Origin: Rubrivivax sp.
Lineage (GTDB): Bacteria > Pseudomonadota > Gammaproteobacteria > Burkholderiales > Burkholderiaceae_C
Reading direction: 5' to 3'
Assembly (NCBI GenBank): GCA_030681795.1
Contig: JAUXRG010000053.1
Coordinates: 62,001-126,000 of the forward strand
Length of the DNA: 64,000 nt
The notes below the pieces were generated by a model. The model did not search any database. It was not told where the DNA came from and worked only from the letters and a program-made list of their open reading frames with translations. The number at the start of each line of letters is the position of its first letter. Position 1 is the first letter of the stretch. Positions 39,013-48,700 of this stretch are shown here, in pieces. The position numbers and the translations under genes were made by a program.

Positions 39013-39365
39013 GGCAAAGTTCTCCTTCTGAGTCTGTTACTCGTTCATTCGGAAGTTGAAAGAAAGAACGCTTTTTGTCGATACTCAAGCATACAAACCG
39101 CGCATTGGCTGGCAACTGCTCTGCTGCAGGCGCAAGTGGCCCGCACGGGCGGCTGCGATGAGCGCCGTGCTGGCCACTGGCTTGAGCCTTGATCTGTTCA
39201 CTGTCGCCACGAAGTCCCGGACTCCTGGGCAGGCGAATGCAGGGCGATTGTCTAAACCCCGGCAGGGTTGGCTGGCCGCGCCGGGGCTGGTGGTCTCGGA
39301 CAAACCCCGAGCGCGATCGGCGCGACTTGCGATGTCAGCCGATCATGGTACCGGGCCATGCCGGA
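39013..39365. other. Gap without a supported gene
   Basis: About 350 bases between the secreted hydrolase and the 165-residue protein gene. The right half is GC-rich and the left half AT-richer. Small open frames on both strands have no protein character. The left end holds the hydrolase ribosome-binding site and presumably its promoter. Confidence 0.4.
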
Positions 39366-39863
39366 CTACTTCATCTTGTAGGTACCGGTCCCGTGATTGC
39401 AGAACTGCACGGTTCCGGGCTTCACTTGCTGGGTCTGTCCCACGGTCTTGACCGTGCCGGTCGTGACCATGCCGTCGTACATGCCCGTGCCTGCGACCGC
39501 TTCCCTTTGGAGCTTGCCGTCGCTGTCGAACCAGAAGCGCGTGAGTCGGGTGTCACCGTTCCTCGCGACGCCCTCGCACAAGGCGCCGCCCGATCGCTTG
39601 CCTTCAAGGGAGATTCTCATGCCGACGCACCGAACCACTTCGTTGTCGAACATGCCGCCTGGAGGATTGCTGACTGACGTGCCTGTTTCCTCGTAGCTGT
39701 AGGCAAAGAGGGTTTTGGTGTACTCGATGCTCGTTCTATTTTGGGTAAAGCAGATCGTGTGGTCGTAACTGCCTTCCTTTGGCAGGTCGGCGGCGAGAGC
39801 AAGACCGCCGGAACAGGCCGCGATCAATATTGCGATTGAGACCATCCTTATTCTCGATTTCAT
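39366..39863 (-). CDS. Small exported protein of unknown function
   Basis: The protein has 165 residues. A signal peptide ends near residue 26 (GLALAAD). The mature part contains four Cys (TICFTQNR, VRCVGMRI, GALCEGVA, VQFCNHGTG), which is consistent with two disulfides, and short strands suggesting a beta barrel or lipocalin-like fold. I do not recognise the family. The ATG at 39863 was chosen for the signal peptide. The ISL3 element has inserted 73 bases upstream, so its native promoter is probably displaced. Confidence 0.7.
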   Translation of the reverse strand: MKSRIRMVSIAILIAACSGGLALAADLPKEGSYDHTICFTQNRTSIEYTKTLFAYSYEETGTSVSNPPGGMFDNEVVRCVGMRISLEGKRSGGALCEGVARNGDTRLTRFWFDSDGKLQREAVAGTGMYDGMVTTGTVKTVGQTQQVKPGTVQFCNHGTGTYKMK

Positions 39864-39936
39864 GGCTTTGCCTTTTTCGCTATGGACGCCTTCAACAGGA
39901 CCGCGCGGCCTGCGCCCATCGACGACGCGCGAAAAG

Positions 39937-41425
39937 GGCCCCTCGTCGTTTCGTGTGGAACCCAACAGTCAAAATCGTCGTTCGTAGTCGAGCCCGGTGG
40001 GCATGTGGGCAGGCTGCCTTTGAGCCTGTCCACATGTCCACGGGGCGTTTTTGGAGGTTGAGGCTGTGGGTGTCCAGATCGAAGCGTTATTCACCAGTGC
40101 ACTGGGGCTGCAGGCCCCTTGGGTGGTTCGAGATGTGCGGCTCGATACTGCCAAGCACCGCATTGACTTCGACGTCGAGTGCAAGCAGGCGCTGCTGAGC
40201 TGCCCGGCGTGCGGTGCGGCCTCGCAGAAGGTGCATGACCGTCTGCCTCGCTCGTGGCGGCATCTGGACTTCTTCCAGTACGAGGCGTGGCTGCATGCCG
40301 AGGTGCCGCGCGTGGGGTGTGCTGCCTGCGGCAAGACCACGCAGCTGAGCGTGCCGTGGGCGCGCGAGGGCAGCGGCTTCACGCTGCTGTTTGAAGCGCT
40401 GGCACTGGTGATGTGCCAGGACCTGCCCGTGCGCCAGACCGCCCGGGCGCTGCGCGTGCGCGACAAGCAGCTGTGGCGGCGCATCGAGCACTACGTGACC
40501 GAGGCCCGCAAGAAGCAGGACATGAGCAAAGTGCGCATCGTCGGCATCGACGAGACCAGCCTGCGCCGCGGGCACGACTACGTCACCGTGGTGCACGACC
40601 TGGACGCCAAGCGGCTGCTGTTCTCCACGCCCGGGCGCGACCACCAGACGATCCAGGCCTTTGCACAAGACCTGCACGCCCACGGCGGTGAGCCAACGGC
40701 GATCGCCCACGCCTGCATGGACATGAGTGCGGCCTACCTCAAAGGCGCCACTGCCTACCTGCCCAACGCGCTGGTCAGCTACGACCGCTTCCACGTCGTC
40801 AAGCTCGCCGGCGAGGCCATGGACGAGGTGCGTACTGAGGAGTGGAAGACCGAGCAGGCGCGGGTGGAGGAGGCGCTGGGTCACCTCACGCCCAAGCAGC
40901 GTCGCTCCATCCTGTGGGGCATGCGCAGGAATCCTTCGGGCTGGTCGAACACGCAGACCGAGGCCATGCACTGGCTGCAGCGCGCCAACCTCAAGACCGC
41001 TCGCGCCTGGCGGTTGAAGATGGCGCTGCGCGAGGTGTTCGCCAACGCGCGCAGCCACAACCAGACCGAGCTGGCTGGCGCCGAGCTGAGGGCCTGGCTG
41101 TCCTGGGCGCGCCGCAGTCGGTTGGAGCCCTTCAAGCGCTTGGCCGCTACTCTCAAGGCCCACTTCGAATCGGTCGTGCGAGGCATGCTTGATCACCGCA
41201 GCAATGCCTTCGTCGAAGCGATAAACGGACTGATGCAGCAGGCCAAGCGCGCCGCACGCGGCTTCAGGACGGCGGCCAACTTCATCGCCATCGCCATCGC
41301 CTATCTGCGCCTGGGCAAGCTCACGCACTTGCCCGCATCGCCGTTCGTGCCGGCCACGGCCCTGTCAGCGGGCATCACGAGGCATCGGGTGTGAAGTCAA
41401 GTTCCACACGAAACAGCATAGAGCC
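39937..41425 (+). mobile_element. Complete ISL3-family insertion sequence
   Basis: The element is 1489 bases long. Its ends are 25-base imperfect inverted repeats, 39937-39961 and 41401-41425, identical at 19 of 25 positions including the inner 14 (GTTTCGTGTGGAAC). The outer ends begin GGC(C/T)C. The 8 bases on each side, GCGAAAAG at 39929-39936 and 41426-41433, are identical. This is the 8-bp target duplication expected for ISL3. It carries one intact transposase gene. Intact ends, duplication and reading frame indicate a fairly recent insertion. Confidence 0.93.
40066..41394 (+). CDS. ISL3-family transposase
   Basis: The protein has 442 residues. The N-terminal zinc-binding region has CPAC and, 43 residues on, CAAC. 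A helix-turn-helix-like segment (LPVRQTARALRVRDKQLWRR) follows. The DDE catalytic residues are in VGIDETSLRRGHDYVTVV, ACMDMSAAYLKGA and SNAFVEAINGLMQQAKR, with the usual ISL3 ending NFIAIAIAYLRLGKL. The GTG at 40066 is preceded by GGAGG at eight bases and is preferred over TTG 40051. The gene looks intact. Confidence 0.93.
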   Translation: MGVQIEALFTSALGLQAPWVVRDVRLDTAKHRIDFDVECKQALLSCPACGAASQKVHDRLPRSWRHLDFFQYEAWLHAEVPRVGCAACGKTTQLSVPWAREGSGFTLLFEALALVMCQDLPVRQTARALRVRDKQLWRRIEHYVTEARKKQDMSKVRIVGIDETSLRRGHDYVTVVHDLDAKRLLFSTPGRDHQTIQAFAQDLHAHGGEPTAIAHACMDMSAAYLKGATAYLPNALVSYDRFHVVKLAGEAMDEVRTEEWKTEQARVEEALGHLTPKQRRSILWGMRRNPSGWSNTQTEAMHWLQRANLKTARAWRLKMALREVFANARSHNQTELAGAELRAWLSWARRSRLEPFKRLAATLKAHFESVVRGMLDHRSNAFVEAINGLMQQAKRAARGFRTAANFIAIAIAYLRLGKLTHLPASPFVPATALSAGITRHRV

Positions 41426-41848
41426 GCGAAAAGTGGTGTGTACTGACCGAGTTTGAAGCGTGGTTGGAAGCCGCGCGGGAAGCAGTTGCGCTCGCTGCGC
41501 CGGGAACCGCTTCTTTGGCGAGGCCGGCACCGAAATCCGCTGCGGTGCTGACGACACGCATCGAAAACGGCACCGCAGACACCTCCGCTTACTGGAGAAA
41601 GCAGCGAACAGGCTACTCCGACCAATAGCCGAAACATTGAGGCAAATCAATGCCGGCAACGCGCCCCACAGCGGTAGTGAAGGCGCAGCGACGATCAGCC
41701 AGCGTTGAATCGTTGCGTCCCGAATGGCCGCTTTGCCAACGCGCAACAGGCAGCAGCGGGTCGACCCCAATGGCCCCAATCAGGGTGCCGGATGCAGGGC
41801 CTGGCCGCCCCACGGACACAAGAAATGTCGTTTGAACGGCCCACCCTC
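41426..41848. other. Non-coding, decayed stretch between two insertion elements
   Basis: About 420 bases right of the ISL3 element. Several short frames exist on both strands, all without recognisable motifs and broken by stops. It begins with the second copy of the 8-bp target duplication. It looks like remnant DNA from earlier mobile-element activity. Confidence 0.4.
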
Positions 41849-42192
41849 AAGCTGCACGACGTGAACGTGCTGGACATGCTGGCCTACCAAGCCGGTATGC
41901 GTTCTACGTGATGGATCGCGGCTATGTCGATTTCGCGCGGCTGTATGCATTGCACCAGGCTGGCGAGAACGCCGTGAAGACGCAGGTGTGGTGCGCCGTG
42001 GCCACCAACGTGCTCATCGCCATCGTCAAGAAGGAGCTTCAACTCGATGCCTCGCTCTGCACAGGTCTACCGATCTTGTCGGTGTCGGACTTCGAGAAAA
42101 CCCAGATTTCATGCGCCTTGCAGCCCGACACCTCGCAGATCGATCTGCTCGACGCCGCTGGGGGAAACAGCCAAATGCAACTCAGCCATTGA
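41849..42192 (+). pseudogene. Remnant of an IS4-family transposase
   Basis: Pieces of an IS4-type transposase can be read in order. They are KLHDVNVLDML, then in a shifted frame FYVMDRGYVDFARLYALHQAG, then directly ENAVKTQVWCAVATNVLIAIVKKE and LDASLCTGLPILSVSDFEKTQ. In intact members a long catalytic stretch lies between HQAG and ENAVKTQ. Here it is deleted, and a frameshift separates the first two pieces. The N-terminal half is absent. It cannot make an active transposase. Confidence 0.85.
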
Positions 42193-42507
42193 CGCGATGG
42201 GAAGTCCTTGTAGTGGGTTGGCGTCACCTTTCGTCCTCTCGCACGAAGACGCAGTGACTGCTCTACTGGTGCCTCCAGGCAACCTCGTGCGGCCTTGCGA
42301 CGGCCTGGAGATCAGAGATCTGCCCGTCCAGCGGATTGCGCCGCATGGCTGCGACGAGCTTGGCCGCCGTCTTCACGCGCGTGCTACTACCCGTGAAACT
42401 GCTGCGGCGCCAGGAAGGTGGGTGCGTTGTGCTGCCAACGTTCGAGCCAAGCGGAGCGCCGGCTTAGGGATAGACGCCGCTCCAGCGGCGCCTCAACACT
42501 TCGCGCC
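42193..42507. other. Gap before the PhoD-like gene
   Basis: About 315 bases without a supported gene. The left part follows the IS4 remnant and may contain its former right end. The PhoD-like frame is open back to 42418, but this extension has no protein character. No clear promoter was found. Confidence 0.4.
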
Positions 42508-44910
42508 ATGTTGACCTTGCGCGTGCAGTTGCTCGACTTCATGGATTCGACGCCGTACGCCGATGCGCGCGTGCGGCTCGAGGTGCGGGTCATGGCCGGC
42601 TGGTTGACGCGCATCTTTCTTGACGATCCGGCGCATGGGCCGGGGCCGGGAACCCGGCCGCCGCCGAACTCGATCGAGGTGATCGTTTACGACGAGTCGC
42701 GTGCCGTCGTGCTTGTGGCCGAGGGCGCGACCGATGCGCAGGGCCGCGTCGCGCTCTCGGTCGACGCTGCCCGCGCCTTTGCGCAATGCGCCGCGCTGCG
42801 CCAGGGCGACAAGCCGCCCGACGCCGTGCAGGCACAACTGTCGGCGCGCGCCGATGTCTACGGCCTGGCGCTGGCCACCGCCGAGCGCTTTGCCGCGTTC
42901 GAGACGCCCGACGCGTCGCGCGACCTGGTGATGCTGGCCGACCCGGCGCGCTTGATCGTCGGCGATACCTCGGCCACGAGCACGACCCTGTGGTTCCAGC
43001 TGCACGCCGCGCCGCGCGCGCTCGACCGCTTCGTCTGCGTGCTCAGCGTGCGCGGCTCAGGCACGGTGGCGCCGCGTCGCGCTGGCCTGGTGGTGCGTGC
43101 CGACCGCGCGCACACGGCGGTGAGCACGCTGGCCGGCCTTGCGCCCGCGACGCAGCACGATATCGAGTTGCGCCTGGTGCAGCCCGATAACGTTGAGCGC
43201 GTGCTCGCGCGCGGCAGCGTGCGCACGCTGCCCACCGACCCGCGGCGCCTGAGCATCGCCTTCGCCTCGTGCCACCTGCCCGGCACGCCGACCTCGCTCA
43301 ACCGTTGGCAGGCACTGGCCGCGCGCGGCGACATCGACCTGGCGTTCCTGATCGGCGACCAGATTTACGGCGACGGCATCGAGAAGATCTTCTCCGACAC
43401 CAGCGACTGGAACGAGCGCTATGCGCGCCGCTACAACCAGCTCTGGGCCTACCAGCCGGTGCGCCGCGTGCTGCGCTCGCGGCCGATGTACATGACGCTC
43501 GACGATCACGAAGTCGTCGACGACTGGGGCACCGAGAAGGTGGATCCGGTGCGCGAGGCCGCGGGCGTGCGCGCCTACCGCATCTTCCAGCACGCGCACA
43601 ACCCGGTGGGCTTTGGCGCGACGCGCCTGGACTACAGCATGCGCCGCGGGCCGGCGGCGTTTTATGTCACCGACAGCCGCACCGCGCGCGGCAAGGACGC
43701 CAAGTTCCCGGTGATGGGCAAGGCGCAGTTCGAGCGCCTGCGTGCATGGTCGCGCTCGGCCGAGGTGCGCACCGCCGACCTCGTCTTCGTCGTCGTGCCG
43801 GTGCCTCCGGCCATGTTGCCGATTGCCGAACTTGAGAAGGTGGCCAGCGCGCTGGCCGCACCGGTGGGCGGCGCGGGCGGCGGGCTGTTGGGCGCCGTCG
43901 TCGGCGCGGCGATCGGCTTCGTCGTCGGCGGCCCGGCCGGCGCGGTGGTCGGCGCGCAGGTCGGCGCGGGCATTGGCGCCTTCGCCGGTGCGGTCGGCAC
44001 CAAGGTCTACTACGAACACCTCGAGGACACGATCAAAGAGCCCGACGTGCGCGACGCGTGGACCTACGACAAGAACCTGCCCGACCTGGTGCGCCTGATG
44101 GACGTGCTCTTCGACGTCGCCAACGACATCGGCGCCGACGGCCGCCCGGGGCCGCAGCCCAAGGGCGTCTTCGTGCTCAGCGGCGACTACCACTTCGGCG
44201 CGATCCACCTCGTGCGCTCCAAGCGCAAGGACGGCGGCCACGACCACCGCAACAACCCCACGCTGGTGCAGATCACCAGCTCGCCGATCTCCAAGCCGGC
44301 GATCGACGCGGAACTGCTGCTGAAGGCCGCGGCGATCGTCAGCCGCGACGACGAGTTCAAGCTTGACGACAAACACTACCTCGCCCGCTTTGTCGGCCAC
44401 CTCGAGCAGCGCAACTTCGGCCGCGTGGTCTTCGAACAAGTCGGCAGCACGCGCCGCTACCGCATCCAGCTGTATGTCGAGGGCGAGAGCGACGCGTTGG
44501 CCGAGATGTTCGAGATCGATCTCGATGCGCGCCCGGTGCGGATGCGCAACCTGCTCGGCGAGGTGCTCGCCGCGAAGGGGCGGCTGACGCTGCTGCGCAT
44601 TCACGATGTCGGCACCGGCTTTGGGCCGGCAGCCGACCGCATCGATGGCGAAGTGGTGATCGGGCTGGACACCGAGCCCGGCCGCGCTTTCGGCTTCCAG
44701 CTGCGCCGCGACGCCAACCGGCCGGCGCGGCAGCGATTGCTCGCACTGCTGCGCGATGCCTTCGCCAATGACCGGCCCTTGACCATCGACTACCTGCGCA
44801 CGGGGCAGCACAACGGCACGCTCATTCGCGCCAGCGAGTTGCCATCGCCACCCTTGCACAGCGCCGTGAATGCGCTCGATGCCAGCACGCTGGCGGTGCT
44901 GGACGACTGA
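42508..44910 (+). CDS. PhoD-like metallophosphatase with glycine-zipper insert and extra C-terminal domain
   Basis: The protein has 800 residues and no obvious signal peptide. Residues 1-240 form two beta-rich domains. The second, around residues 150-240, looks like the PhoD N-terminal fibronectin-like domain. The phosphatase core has IAFASCHLPG (near 250), LIGDQIYGDG (near 282), LDDHEVVDDWG (near 331), FYVTDSRTARG and VFVLSGDYHFGAIH (near 557), the PhoD metal ligands. Residues 453-497 are a glycine-zipper stretch (GGLLGAVVGAAIGFVVGG), which could insert in a membrane and interrupts the core. Residues 691-776 form a separate domain that is repeated in the next gene's product. PhoD enzymes hydrolyse phosphodiesters with Ca/Fe. 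The start is ATG 42508. Confidence 0.85.
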   Translation: MLTLRVQLLDFMDSTPYADARVRLEVRVMAGWLTRIFLDDPAHGPGPGTRPPPNSIEVIVYDESRAVVLVAEGATDAQGRVALSVDAARAFAQCAALRQGDKPPDAVQAQLSARADVYGLALATAERFAAFETPDASRDLVMLADPARLIVGDTSATSTTLWFQLHAAPRALDRFVCVLSVRGSGTVAPRRAGLVVRADRAHTAVSTLAGLAPATQHDIELRLVQPDNVERVLARGSVRTLPTDPRRLSIAFASCHLPGTPTSLNRWQALAARGDIDLAFLIGDQIYGDGIEKIFSDTSDWNERYARRYNQLWAYQPVRRVLRSRPMYMTLDDHEVVDDWGTEKVDPVREAAGVRAYRIFQHAHNPVGFGATRLDYSMRRGPAAFYVTDSRTARGKDAKFPVMGKAQFERLRAWSRSAEVRTADLVFVVVPVPPAMLPIAELEKVASALAAPVGGAGGGLLGAVVGAAIGFVVGGPAGAVVGAQVGAGIGAFAGAVGTKVYYEHLEDTIKEPDVRDAWTYDKNLPDLVRLMDVLFDVANDIGADGRPGPQPKGVFVLSGDYHFGAIHLVRSKRKDGGHDHRNNPTLVQITSSPISKPAIDAELLLKAAAIVSRDDEFKLDDKHYLARFVGHLEQRNFGRVVFEQVGSTRRYRIQLYVEGESDALAEMFEIDLDARPVRMRNLLGEVLAAKGRLTLLRIHDVGTGFGPAADRIDGEVVIGLDTEPGRAFGFQLRRDANRPARQRLLALLRDAFANDRPLTIDYLRTGQHNGTLIRASELPSPPLHSAVNALDASTLAVLDD

Positions 44911-44932
44911 ATCGACCGAAAGGAAAACTGCG

Positions 44933-45373
44933 ATGGGACTCATCAACACCTCCGGCAAGATCAAGCTGCTGCGCGTGAATGAAGTCGGCGACCGCTTCGG
45001 CCCGGCGGCGGACTTCATCGAAGCCGAAGTTGTCGTCCAGCTCGACACGCACCCGGCCGGCGCCGCGTCGGGCTTCAAGCTGCGCGCCGATGGCAATCAA
45101 CCCGTGCGCGAGGGCATGCTCGACCTGCTGCGCGATGCCTTCAACCACGGCTGGCGCGTGCACTTCGACCACGAGGTGCCCACCGGGAAGAAGAAGGGCA
45201 CGATCGTGCGTGTCTGGGTCACCAAGGACGCTGCAGCGCCGCCGGGCGTGGGACCTGGCGGCGGCGTCGGCGGGCTGGTGTTCGGCACGGTCGGCACCGT
45301 CGCGCCGGCGGGGACGGTGGGCGGCCTGAATCCGTCGCTCGGCACGGTCATTCGGCGGGATACGCCCGAGTAG
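44933..45373 (+). CDS. Small protein sharing a domain with the PhoD-like phosphatase
   Basis: The protein has 146 residues. Residues 8-95 align end to end with the C-terminal domain of the upstream phosphatase. GKIKLLRVNEVGDRFGPAAD matches GRLTLLRIHDVGTGFGPAAD, followed by EVVVQLDT against EVVIGLDT and LLRDAF in both, then a Gly-Thr turn (KKGTIVR against HNGTLIR). The tail (residues 105-146) is Gly/Pro-rich. There is no signal peptide. AGGA precedes the ATG, 22 bases after the phosphatase stop, so they are cotranscribed. I know no name for the domain. It may be a partner, inhibitor or targeting unit of the phosphatase. Confidence 0.75.
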   Translation: MGLINTSGKIKLLRVNEVGDRFGPAADFIEAEVVVQLDTHPAGAASGFKLRADGNQPVREGMLDLLRDAFNHGWRVHFDHEVPTGKKKGTIVRVWVTKDAAAPPGVGPGGGVGGLVFGTVGTVAPAGTVGGLNPSLGTVIRRDTPE

Positions 45374-45746
45374 GTTTTGCCTCACGCCAAGCTGCGTGCC
45401 GTGGACGCACGGAACGCTCGCGCGCTGAGGCGGTGGCGGCCGATTCAAGGGCGGTGTCCCACGAACACACCGGGGTGCGGCTTCTGGGCTGAACACACGG
45501 TGCTCAAGCTCAAGGGGGCACGCGCCCACCGCAGCGCACCGCAAGCATGGTTGCCGGCGCCCACGGGCTTGGGCCTGGGGGGTGCCCGACCAGGACTGAC
45601 AGGCGGCACGGGCAGGCGGCGCGCTGCCCGCCGAGTTGAGTTCCTGTGACCGGGGGCCGGGGCCTCTGCCCGCGGCCAATCATCGGGTGCTCGTGACCGT
45701 CCGGTCCAGGCGCCCTGTTCCGGGTCGCGGCTTCTCACGCCTCTGG
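45374..45746. other. Gap holding the menC remnant
   Basis: No functional gene is seen here. Besides the menC fragment, a short match to menC bases 37429-37449 may exist at about 45419-45441. It is too short to be sure. The right part is the downstream end of the large leftward regulator gene. Confidence 0.4.
45494..45624 (+). pseudogene. Decayed fragment of menC with internal deletion
   Basis: Bases 45494-45543 match menC 37518-37567 (HTVLKLK motif region) with five differences in fifty. From 45536 the sequence continues as menC 38058-38145, the end of the gene and the bases past its stop, at about 90 percent identity. About 490 bases of menC between these parts are deleted, and one extra G in a G-run shifts the frame near the end. 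It lies about 7.4 kb right of the intact menC in the same orientation. Confidence 0.88.
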
Positions 45747-48700
45747 TCAGACCGCTAGCGCGCCGTGGCGGGCCGCCATGGCGCGCAACTGCCGATTGAA
45801 GGGGTTGCGATTCAGGAATGAATCGCGGAAAGCGTCGGGCACCTGGTGGCGCGCGGTTTCGTTGATCCACGCCACGGCACGTCGAAGAAGGGCGTCGCGC
45901 GCGGTGGCGTCGCCGACCGCATCGAACGCGCGGCACAGCGCCCAGTGGTACTCGCCCGCGCAAAACCCCATCGGTGGGCGACGTTCGAGTTCAGACGACA
46001 GAGCCTTCGACTGCTGCGCGGCGGCGGCGTGGCGGCCGTCGCGCAGCAGCGCTTCGATCAGCCGAACCCAGGCCGGCCCGGCGTGCGACCAGGTCTGGCG
46101 CGCCTGCGCCTCCTGCACGATGCGCTCCAGCAGCGGCACCGCCTCGTCGGCCGGCAGATGGGTGCTCATCTCGGACTGCACGCGCCACCGGTAGCGCTCG
46201 GAGCGCGGGCAAAGCGGCACGAGCGCCAGCGCGGCGTCGAGGAGCGGCAACTCGGGCTTTCCGCCGAGGCGAGCCAGTTCGGCCTCCAGCAGCAGCCCTT
46301 CGAGGCGCACCTGCAGTTTTGGCACATGGCGCGGCTTGTCGACCAGCGGCTGCGCGCGATGGGGTTGGCCGAGCACGAGATAGGTCAGGCCGAGCTCGAT
46401 GCAGATGCCCGCATGCAGATTGACCTCGCCCTTCTCGGCCGTGCGCTGGTGGCCGTCTTCGAGCAGGGCGAGCGCTTCGGCCAGTCGTCCCTGGTCGCGC
46501 CAGTAGCGGCCCTGGAATATCACGGGCGTGTGCACTTCAGCGACGCCGCCGTTGATCTCGCCCAGTGCGCGGCGGCCGCGAGTCAGCAACTCGGCCGCTT
46601 CTTCGAGGCGCCCCGTGTGATAGGCAAGGATGCTCTGGAGGCACTGCACGTCGGCCACCGCAGCCGGGTCGTCCAACGCCCGAAACGCGTCCTCGGCACG
46701 ACCTAACGCTGCTGCCGACTCGGCGAGGTACCCGCATAGCTCCAGCGCGCCGCCGACGTTGAAAACGGCGCCGAGGGAGTAGATGCTGCGCGGCAACGCG
46801 TCGGCCAGGGCCATGCAGCGCCGACCGCCCTCCAGGGCCTGCTGCGGGCGATTGCGCAACGCATGGCAGCTCGACTCGACGCTGCTCGCCCAGGCCACAA
46901 CCTCCGTCTCGCCCAGCGCCTGCGCCTGTTCGCGCGCCTGGGTCACGAGACCCAGCGAAGCTTCGTCCTGCCGCTCGTCGAAACCGAGCTGTCCCGCGAA
47001 GGCCAGAGCCCACATGCGCGCGCGCGGCGACGTGGACTGCAGCGCCTGCAAATGCGTCACCGCCTCGCGAATGCCTGCCCGATTCTTGCGCCGCCATTGC
47101 GCCAGATACAGGTCTTTCCAGGCCTCGACCTCGCTGCCGGCATCGAACGCCGCGGCATGGCATGCGACGGCTTCTCTCAAGAGGGCCACCTCCTCGAGTT
47201 GCCGCATCTGGCGGCGAATTCCCGCCGCGGCGACGCTGAACGCGCGCCCAGCCAGCGCCCATTGCCCGGCCGCCTGCCAGTGCGCCGCAATGTGCGGCAG
47301 CGGCCCACCCGCCGCGGCCATGTGCGCCGCGATGCGGCCGCGCCAGGGGCCCGCGGCATCCGGCAGCACCGAGCGCAACGTGGCCTCGAAGATCAGGTCA
47401 TGCGCGAAGGCTTCGTCGCGCAGCACCTGCGCCGCTTCCAGCTCGCGCCAGGCATCGGACAAGTCCGCGGCATGGCGATCAAGCACGTGCAGCGCCAGTT
47501 TGGCGTTGAAGTCCTGGCCGGCCAGCGCGGCCACCTGGGCCAGCTCGCGCGCCGGGGCGCTCAACTGCGAAATGCGGCGTTCGACCAGCTCACCGACGCG
47601 GCCCGGCAAGGGCAAGCCGGCCACCGACGACAAGGGACTCGCCCCCAGCGGCCCGTCGCCCATCGACATCAGTGTCTGCAGGATGAACATGGGGTTGCCG
47701 CCGGTGTGGCGGTGCAGCGGTGCGGCCCACGCGGCGGCGTCCAGCCCCTCGAGCGACAGCGAGTCGAGCAGCATCTGCACGTCGTGCACGGCCAGCGACT
47801 CGATGCGCACGACCGTGGCGCGCACCGGATCGCCGCCTTCCAGTGTCGAGCGCAGCAGCGGCGGAATCTCGGCGCCGCGTGCGACGAGCAGCCAGCGCAG
47901 GGGAGGTTGGGTGTCGGCCGCCAAAAGCGCGGGCAGCTCCTCCAGCGTCGCTTCGTCGGCGAACTGGAGGTCGTCGATCACCAGGACGCCTTGATGCAGC
48001 ACGGGCAAGTTGCCGAGCACCCACACCAAGGCCTGGCGCAGCCGCAAGGGGTTGAGGCCGGGGCTGTCGGGCCGGCCGAGCTCGGGCAGCAAGTGTCCCA
48101 ATTGCAGACGAACCCACGGCGGCAGGTCGGCGCCGGCCAGGCCGGGCATGGTGCGCAGCAGCCGCGTCAAGAGCGCGAACGCAATCTGCGCATCGCCGGG
48201 CCGGGCGCCGGTGGACAAGGCGGGAGCCTGGTGCGCCGCGAGCTCGGCGATCAAACGCGATTTGCCGACCCCGGCCTCGCCGAGCACGGCGACGACATTG
48301 CCGCGCTGCCAACCGTCGTGCAGCGCCGCCAGTTCGCGCTCGCGCCCGATCAGGCGCGGCGGCCGGGCGAGCGCGATCGGCCGCGGCCTGGCGGCGGGCG
48401 CGCGCAGCGGCGCGCCGGATTCGATCTCGGCCGCCAGCGCGCGGGTCTCGCGGCACGGCGACACCCCCAACTCGCGCGCCAGCAGATCCCTGCAATGCTG
48501 GAAGGCATGCAGCGCGGCCGCGCGATCGCCGCGCGCGTGGTGCAACCGCATCACGCGGCGGTGCACGCTCTCGTCGAGCGCATCGAGCTCAAGCAGGCGT
48601 TGCGCGAGCCGCAGCGCGGCGGCGACATGGCCCGTCGCTTCGAGCTGCGTGGCGTTGCGTTCGAGCGCCACGCGCCGCGCCGTGCGGACGCGTTCCCGCG

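Noticed and set aside
39056..39451. 131-codon rightward frame
   Set aside because: It has no motif, overlaps the exported 165-residue protein gene and has no ribosome-binding site.
45377..45649. 90-codon frame that includes the menC-like sequence
   Set aside because: It reads part of the menC remnant, but the start lies in unrelated DNA, an internal deletion removes the core and a frameshift changes the end. It is treated as a pseudogene fragment.
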